Assembly (NCBI GenBank): GCA_034440555.1
Contig: JAWXCG010000323.1
Coordinates: 1 to 10,189, forward strand
Length of the DNA: 10,189 nt
DNA from: 0-14-3-00-62-12 sp034440555
GTDB lineage: Bacteria; Pseudomonadota; Gammaproteobacteria; Xanthomonadales; Ahniellaceae
Direction of reading: 5' to 3'
The notes beneath the pieces were generated by a model. That model was not told where the DNA came from and made no database searches. It saw only the letters and a list, made by a program, of their open reading frames with translations. Both the position numbers and the translations under genes were made by a program. This document shows positions 5,717 through 10,189 of the stretch, piece after piece; the stretch's first letter is position 1; each line of letters opens with the position of its first letter.

Positions 5717-6172
5717 GTGGGCGGAAACACTTTTCCGCGTGCGGCGCGACTACTGACGCGAGCAGCGTTCGACGAAGTATTCCGAGCCGGCCAAAGTGCC
5801 GGCTCGACCTTTTTCAGGGCACTGGTTAGGGCCTCGCCCACGGCTGGCGCGCGTCTAGGCATCAATGTGCCCAAGCGCGTACTGAAAATGGCGCACGAAC
5901 GCAATCGCGTCAAACGCTTGTTGCGCGAAGCATTCCGCAAACAACGCGAGCAATTGCCAGCGATCGACTTGGTGCTGCTGGCGCGAGGCGCCATCGGCGC
6001 TGCGGACAACACGGCACTGCGCAAAGACATCGCCAAGATCTTCAGCCGCGCCGCTGCATTGAAGCTGCAACCGGACGCGGGCAAAATGCTCGATCCCATC
6101 GCATCCAGCGTCGCCAGCAATGGCAGCACGCTCGGTGGTCCGCCACCTCCTCAGGCCCTCAATCATGAATAA
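5717..6172 (+). CDS. rnpA: Ribonuclease P protein component
   Basis: RnpA is the basic protein subunit of RNase P; it helps the catalytic RNA bind the 5' leader of precursor tRNAs. FPRAARLLTRAAFDEVF at residues 6-22 is the family N-terminal motif, and the RNR motif MAHERNRVKRLLREAFR at 58-74 is the RNA-binding signature. The start is the GTG at 5717, 14 bp after rpmH, because the first conserved residues follow at once and no ATG fits. At 151 residues it is longer than typical RnpA (about 119 in E. coli): beyond about residue 113 there is a low-complexity tail (Gly/Pro/Ser/Asn) that reaches into yidC with an 8-bp overlap. The tail occupies the place where yidD normally begins. Core identity is certain; the role of the tail is unknown. 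Confidence 0.95.
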   Translation: MGGNTFPRAARLLTRAAFDEVFRAGQSAGSTFFRALVRASPTAGARLGINVPKRVLKMAHERNRVKRLLREAFRKQREQLPAIDLVLLARGAIGAADNTALRKDIAKIFSRAAALKLQPDAGKMLDPIASSVASNGSTLGGPPPPQALNHE

Positions 6173-7880
6173 CACCCGCTTGTTTCTGTGGATGGCATTG
6201 TTTGCCATCGGCTATCTGTTGTGGCAGGCCTGGCAAACCGATTACCACCCGATCGCGACCAACGGACCTTCGGCCACCACGACCACAGGCAGCGTCGAGC
6301 CGGCACAAGCGAGCGCCGACAGCGCCGACGACGTGCCCAAGCCTTCATCAGCGCCGACCGAAGACGGGATTGCTGCCGGCGCCGAAACAGCCCCCGAGAC
6401 AGCACCGAGCAATGTGCCAGAACGCATCATTACGGTTGCCACCGATGTACTTTCGCTGCGAATCGACACCCGCGGTGGCACGCTGCGCAGCGCTGACCTT
6501 CTGCGCTATCCGAAAGAAGCCGGAATTCGCCAACCCACAGTGCGCATCCTCGATGACACTCCCAACACCTGGTTTGTTGCTCAATCAGGATTGGTCGCGA
6601 GCCGCGGACAAGCGCCGAGTCATCTCGCCGTATTCACTGCCGAGCGCGACCACTACCAACTGACGCCGGGCAGTGATCAGCTTGAGGTGCCGTTGACCTG
6701 GACCGACCCCAGCGGTATCACGGTAACCAAGACCTATCTGTTCCGTCGTGGCGACTATGTGGTTCGTCAGCGCCAAACAGTGCGCAACGACAGCAGCGCT
6801 GCGTGGAGCGGCAGTGCCTATCAACAGCTGCAGCGCAGCGCGCCGCCGCCGAAAAAAGGCGGGTTTTCGATCACCGATCCACAGCAATTCAGCTTTGTCG
6901 GCGCGGCGTGGTACAGCCCGGAAGAAAAATTCGAGAAACTCAAATTCGATAACTTCATTGACGAACCGTTGCAACGACCCATCACCGGCGGCTGGGCGGC
7001 GATGCTGCAGCACTATTTTTTTGTCGCGTGGATTCCCGAAGGCGACAAGGCGGTGCGCTACAGCAGCACAGTGATTGAACCCAAAAAAATACCGCGTTAT
7101 CTGATCCGCCAGGAAGAGCCCGGCTTCGATGTGGCACCCGGTGCCAGCTCGAGCACAGAAACGCGGTTGTATATCGGCCCCAAACTGCAGGGAAACCTGA
7201 AAGACATCGCGCCCGGACTGGGTTTGGCGCTCGACTACGGCATGGTGCGCATCTTTGCCGAGCCGCTATTCCGATTCGTGCTCAATCCGCTGCACAAGCT
7301 CACCGGCAATTGGGGCTGGGCCATCATCCTGACCACAGTACTGCTCAAATTGCTGCTCTACCCACTGGCCGCGGCGCAATACCGCTCGATGGGAAAGCTG
7401 CGCGCAGTGCAGCCGCGAATGGAAGCGCTCAAGCTGCGCTACGGCGACGACAAGCAGAAATACAACCAGGCGATGATGGAGCTGTACCAAAAGGAAAAAA
7501 TAAATCCCGCAGGTGGTTGCCTGCCTTTGCTGCCGCAAATGTTCCTGTTCATCGCGCTGTACTGGGTACTGATTGAAAGCGTCGAGATGCGACACGCCCC
7601 GTTCATGGGCTGGCTGACCAACCTGACCGCGCACGATCCCTATTTCGTCTTGCCGGTATTGAATGCGCTGACCATGTGGATCACGCAGAAAATGACGCCG
7701 CCACCGGCCGGCATGGACCCGATGCAGCAGAAAATTCTGCAGTACATGCCATTGGCATTTTCCGTGATCATGATCTTCTTCCCGTCCGGGCTGGTGTTGT
7801 ACTGGACCGTCAACGGCGCATTGGGCATCCTGCAACAGTGGTGGATCATGCGGCAGACCAAAGCCAAAACCGCGAGTTGA
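6165..7880 (+). CDS. yidC: Membrane protein insertase YidC
   Basis: YidC inserts and folds inner-membrane proteins, alone or with SecYEG. The 571-residue protein has an N-terminal signal-anchor (LFLWMALFAIGYLLW, 6-20), a Thr/Ala/Pro/Glu-rich linker to about 85, a periplasmic beta domain to about 345, and the conserved five-helix insertase core from about 362, including NWGWAIILTTVLLKLLLYPLAAAQY (382-406), the cytoplasmic hairpin with GDDKQKYNQAMMELYQKEKINPAGGCLP and the last helix FFPSGLVLYW. Lys395 stands where E. coli has the groove residue Arg366, a basic substitution also seen in Pseudomonas. MNNTRLF at 6165 is the family start, with AGG nine bases upstream; the reading frame also opens at 6120 but that extension is not YidC-like. 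The start overlaps the rnpA stop, suggesting coupled translation. yidD is absent between them. Confidence 0.97.
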   Translation: MNNTRLFLWMALFAIGYLLWQAWQTDYHPIATNGPSATTTTGSVEPAQASADSADDVPKPSSAPTEDGIAAGAETAPETAPSNVPERIITVATDVLSLRIDTRGGTLRSADLLRYPKEAGIRQPTVRILDDTPNTWFVAQSGLVASRGQAPSHLAVFTAERDHYQLTPGSDQLEVPLTWTDPSGITVTKTYLFRRGDYVVRQRQTVRNDSSAAWSGSAYQQLQRSAPPPKKGGFSITDPQQFSFVGAAWYSPEEKFEKLKFDNFIDEPLQRPITGGWAAMLQHYFFVAWIPEGDKAVRYSSTVIEPKKIPRYLIRQEEPGFDVAPGASSSTETRLYIGPKLQGNLKDIAPGLGLALDYGMVRIFAEPLFRFVLNPLHKLTGNWGWAIILTTVLLKLLLYPLAAAQYRSMGKLRAVQPRMEALKLRYGDDKQKYNQAMMELYQKEKINPAGGCLPLLPQMFLFIALYWVLIESVEMRHAPFMGWLTNLTAHDPYFVLPVLNALTMWITQKMTPPPAGMDPMQQKILQYMPLAFSVIMIFFPSGLVLYWTVNGALGILQQWWIMRQTKAKTAS

Positions 7881-7928
7881 AAAGTGGCGGTGCTCTCTGC
7901 CGCGATCGAATTGCTCGCGATGTTTGTC

Positions 7929-7943
7929 GCGGCCGGAGGCCGC
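7929..7943. repeat. Inverted repeat in the yidC-mnmE gap
   Basis: GCGGCC, GGA, GGCCGC: a 6-bp perfect stem with a 3-base loop in the 79-bp gap, 16 bases before the mnmE ATG. No T-run follows, so it is not an intrinsic terminator. It could partly occlude the mnmE ribosome site. No promoter for mnmE is obvious in the gap. Confidence 0.35.
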
Positions 7944-7959
7944 TCTCACCGGTAACGCC

Positions 7960-9327
7960 ATGAACACAAGCGCAGACACCATTGCCGCGATCGCCACACC
8001 CGCCGGGGCTGGCGGTATCGGCATTGTGCGTGTATCGGGGCCGGCAGCCTGTCGCATCGCCTGGAAGCTCTGCGGCCGGCGTCTGCAACCCAGACAGGCG
8101 CACTTCGTACATTTTCGCGATCAGTACGGCGCTGATATCGACGTGGGCGTCGCCATTCACTTCCCGACGCCGCATTCGTTCACTGGCGAAGATACCGTGG
8201 AACTACAGGCGCACGGCGCCATGGTCGTGCTCAATCAACTGCTGCGCCGTTGTGTCGAACTTGGTGCACGAACGGCGCGAGCCGGCGAATTCAGCGAACG
8301 CGCATTCCTCAACGGCAAGATCGACCTGACCCAGGCCGAAGCCATTGCCGATCTGATTTCCAGCCAATCCCAAGCCCAGGCAAGAGCAGCGCTGCGCTCG
8401 CTGGATGGCGCGTTTTCGAGCGAGGTCAAGACTCTGCAACAACAGTTGGAACAGTTGCGTCTGTACATCGAGGCGGCGATCGATTTCCCGGAAGAAGAAA
8501 TCGATTTTCTCGCCGATCATCGCCTGCTCGCGGACATCGTCAACTTGCGCAACGGCCTCAACGAGCTCTTGCTCGGCGCGCGCCGTGGTCAGCGACTGCG
8601 CGACGGTCTGCACACCGTGCTGATCGGCAGACCCAATGCCGGCAAGTCCAGCGTGCTCAATGCCCTGGCGCGCAGTGATCGCGCCATCGTTAGCGCGCAG
8701 CCGGGCACCACCCGCGATCTGCTGCGTGAGCACATCGATGTAGACGGCGTGGCGCTGACCATAGTCGACACCGCCGGCCTTTGTGAAAGTGAGGATGTGA
8801 TCGAGCAGGAGGGCGTTCGACGCGCCCGCGTCGAACTCGGTCGCGCCGACCTCGCGCTCATCGTGCTTGCTCCGGAAGACGAAGACCAGCTCGATGCGCT
8901 GCGCGCCGAAGCACCGCCATCGGCGCATCGAATCGTGCTGCATAACAAACTGGATTTGCGTGCGGGCAGAAGCCACACAACGCGTTCCGCCAATTCCGAC
9001 ATCGATCACGGCAGCGAAATCCACCTCGATATCTCTGCTCTCACCGGCGCTGGTCTCGATGACCTGCGCTTTGCCCTGCGCCAGGTTGCGGGTCACGGCG
9101 ATGGCAGCGAGGGCGCATTCTCGGCGCGCACGCGCCATGTGTTGGCGCTGGAGCGTGTTGCCGAGCATCTGCAGCATGCCGAGCAGCACCTGATTGGTAA
9201 CCGCGCTGGTGAACTTGCCGCCGAAGAGCTGCGCCTTGCCCAGCAGGATCTTTCCGAGCTCACCGGCGAATACCGCAACGACGATTTGCTCGGCGCGATC
9301 TTCAGCTCGTTCTGTATTGGCAAATAA
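7960..9327 (+). CDS. mnmE: tRNA uridine-5-carboxymethylaminomethyl(34) synthesis GTPase MnmE
   Basis: MnmE (TrmE) works with MnmG (GidA) to modify the wobble uridine of certain tRNAs, using GTP, a folate one-carbon unit and FAD on MnmG. The 455 residues match the family (454 in E. coli). The N-terminal TIAAIATPAGAGGIGIVRVSG (7-27) belongs to the folate-binding domain. The G domain shows G1 GRPNAGKSS at 223-231, G2 GTTRD at 249-253, G3 DTAG at 270-273 and G4 NKLD at 329-332. The protein ends FCIGK with the conserved Cys452. ATG 7960 is chosen because it gives the family N-terminus; an upstream TTG at 7924 would add 12 unrelated residues. The ribosome site is weak. It follows yidC by 79 bp, the usual neighbour, and its stop codon touches that of the convergent gene at 9328. 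Confidence 0.97.
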   Translation: MNTSADTIAAIATPAGAGGIGIVRVSGPAACRIAWKLCGRRLQPRQAHFVHFRDQYGADIDVGVAIHFPTPHSFTGEDTVELQAHGAMVVLNQLLRRCVELGARTARAGEFSERAFLNGKIDLTQAEAIADLISSQSQAQARAALRSLDGAFSSEVKTLQQQLEQLRLYIEAAIDFPEEEIDFLADHRLLADIVNLRNGLNELLLGARRGQRLRDGLHTVLIGRPNAGKSSVLNALARSDRAIVSAQPGTTRDLLREHIDVDGVALTIVDTAGLCESEDVIEQEGVRRARVELGRADLALIVLAPEDEDQLDALRAEAPPSAHRIVLHNKLDLRAGRSHTTRSANSDIDHGSEIHLDISALTGAGLDDLRFALRQVAGHGDGSEGAFSARTRHVLALERVAEHLQHAEQHLIGNRAGELAAEELRLAQQDLSELTGEYRNDDLLGAIFSSFCIGK

Positions 9328-10164
9328 TCAACGGTCTGATCGAGCAGCCGTTGGTTCCGACGGCACTTTGCGAAACGGGTGCAGCAGTAAACCAACCAGC
9401 GTGCGCGAAGCGGGGTCCTCAAACCCCTGGGTTCCGAATTGCATTGCGCGTTGCCCGTTGCGCGGCTGCAGTCGAAAGCTGCCGAAGCAGCGATCCCAAA
9501 GCACCAGCACCGAACCAAAATTGCTGTCGGTCTCGTCACGATGCACGGAATGGTGCACGCGGTGCATGTCGGGCGTCACCAAAATTCGCTGCAACCAGGG
9601 TTGCACCGAAGCTGGCAACGTGACATCAGCATGGGCGAATAGCGACGCTGCCGAGAGCAGCACTTCGTAGATCAACACGGCCAGCGGTGGTGCGCCAAGC
9701 AACGCCACCAGCGCCAGCTTCCACAGCATCGATAGCGCAATCTCGATCGGGTGAAAACGCACACCCAAAGACACATCGAAAACGCTATCGCTGTGGTGCA
9801 CACGATGCAATCGCCACAGCGCCGGCACCAGGTGCAACAGGCGATGCTGCCAATAGATGCCCAGATCGAGCAGCAGCAGCGACAACGCGATGGCCAACCC
9901 GGTCGGCGTCGGCACCCGGTTGAACAGCCCGATGCCAGCATCCGCCACGATCACGGAAAAACCAACCGCCAGTACCGGGAACGAAATTCGCAGCAGCAGC
10001 GAATCAATCAATACCAATGCGTAGTTGCGCAGCCGTCGGCGTGCCGGTCCATTATCGCCGCGAAACGGGCGCAGTCGCTCGGCGACGACCAGTATCGTCA
10101 GCACCAATACGAAAGCCGCGCTGCGTATTGCGCCCTCATGCGCGAGTAATTCAGCCAGCATCAT
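9328..10164 (-). CDS. Sterol desaturase / fatty acid hydroxylase family membrane protein
   Basis: This is a 278-residue integral-membrane di-iron oxygenase of the fatty acid hydroxylase (sterol desaturase) superfamily. The histidine boxes that hold the iron are complete: HRLLH at 107-111, HRVHH at 120-124, HADV at 178 and HRVHH at 201-205, followed by the family-typical DSNFGSVLVLWDRCFGSF at 213-230. Hydrophobic segments lie at about 14-28, 49-80, 88-105 and 142-176. The substrate cannot be told from the sequence; members act on sterols, fatty acids, carotenoids or ether lipids. ATG 10164 has GGGAG seven to eight bases upstream; a second ATG follows immediately. The reading frame stays open through the 9-bp repeats to the window edge, so a longer N-terminus is possible. 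It is convergent with mnmE with no bases between stop codons. Confidence 0.88.
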   Translation of the reverse strand: MMLAELLAHEGAIRSAAFVLVLTILVVAERLRPFRGDNGPARRRLRNYALVLIDSLLLRISFPVLAVGFSVIVADAGIGLFNRVPTPTGLAIALSLLLLDLGIYWQHRLLHLVPALWRLHRVHHSDSVFDVSLGVRFHPIEIALSMLWKLALVALLGAPPLAVLIYEVLLSAASLFAHADVTLPASVQPWLQRILVTPDMHRVHHSVHRDETDSNFGSVLVLWDRCFGSFRLQPRNGQRAMQFGTQGFEDPASRTLVGLLLHPFRKVPSEPTAARSDR

Positions 10165-10189
10165 GTTGCTCCCGTTGCTCCCGTTGCTC
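10165..10189. repeat. 9-bp tandem repeat at the start of the desaturase gene
   Basis: GTTGCTCCC is repeated twice perfectly and a third copy (7 bases) runs to the window end; on the minus strand the unit is GAGCAACGG. The unit carries a GGGAG-type ribosome site, so each copy brings one. The period is three codons and the frame is open (Ser-Asn-Gly repeats) into the ATG at 10164. The array may continue past the window. Confidence 0.8.

Noticed and set aside
6120..6164. N-terminal extension of YidC (15 residues) or a yidD remnant
   Set aside because: The residues do not resemble either family; the signal-anchor at 6165 is the standard YidC start.
7266..8057. Minus-strand open frame (263 codons) across the yidC/mnmE junction
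   Set aside because: It runs opposite two certain genes; its His/Gln/Arg-rich composition is typical of antisense translation.
8203..9189. Long minus-strand open frame (328 codons) opposite mnmE
   Set aside because: It lies wholly inside mnmE, whose GTPase motifs and C-terminal FCIGK are unmistakable; GC-rich codon bias leaves long antisense frames open.
9590..9605. Inverted repeat TGCAACC-AG-GGTTGCA
   Set aside because: It falls inside the desaturase coding sequence (VQPWLQ), with a 2-base loop; a single chance palindrome with no regulatory context.
1..10189. CRISPR array, tRNA/rRNA genes, insertion sequences or prophage
   Set aside because: No repeat-spacer pattern, tRNA-like fold, transposase motif or att-like duplication was seen; nearly all the sequence is explained by housekeeping genes.

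Overview
This window is the chromosomal replication-origin neighbourhood of a gammaproteobacterium. The gene content and order point there: gyrB-recF-dnaN-dnaA on the minus strand, then rpmH-rnpA-yidC-mnmE divergently on the plus strand. The coding sequence is fairly GC-rich by eye, the last two genes agree in style with the rest, and nothing suggests a mobile element. Protein details (445-aa DnaA, Lys at the YidC hydrophilic-groove position, RecF with FHVE motifs) look closer to Pseudomonas/Xanthomonas-type gammaproteobacteria than to enterics. The genus cannot be named from this window.

Layout. 1-1147: N-terminal 382 codons of gyrB (its 3' end lies outside the window). 1148-1314: short gyrB leader. 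1315-2415: recF, carrying two parS-like palindromes inside its coding sequence. 2416-2522: gap with a clear intrinsic terminator for dnaN. 2523-3623: dnaN. 3624-3881: AT-rich stretch plus a cluster of DnaA boxes, the best oriC candidate. 3882-5219: dnaA. 5220-5567: divergent dnaA/rpmH control region with a DnaA box inside a predicted dnaA promoter, a strong GC-rich hairpin and a good sigma-70-type rpmH promoter. 5568-7880: rpmH, rnpA and yidC, tightly packed, with yidD missing from its usual place. 7960-9327: mnmE. 9328-10164: convergent membrane histidine-box hydroxylase/desaturase whose stop codon directly abuts that of mnmE. 10165-10189: in-frame 9-bp tandem repeat at the start of that gene.

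How the parts fit. DnaA opens the origin, DnaN is the replicase clamp, RecF acts at gapped DNA and stalled forks, and GyrB relieves the supercoils ahead of forks. The parS-like sites in recF would let a ParB protein mark the origin for segregation; parAB is not in the window. The other arm makes ribosomal protein L34, the RNase P protein, the YidC membrane insertase and the tRNA-modifying GTPase MnmE.

Most of this is ordinary, highly conserved housekeeping sequence and I found no new defence or mobile system. The points most worth a second look are the two parS-like sites embedded in recF, the choice between two possible origin sites, the dnaN/recF terminator, the missing yidD, and the tandem repeat at the edge of the desaturase gene.
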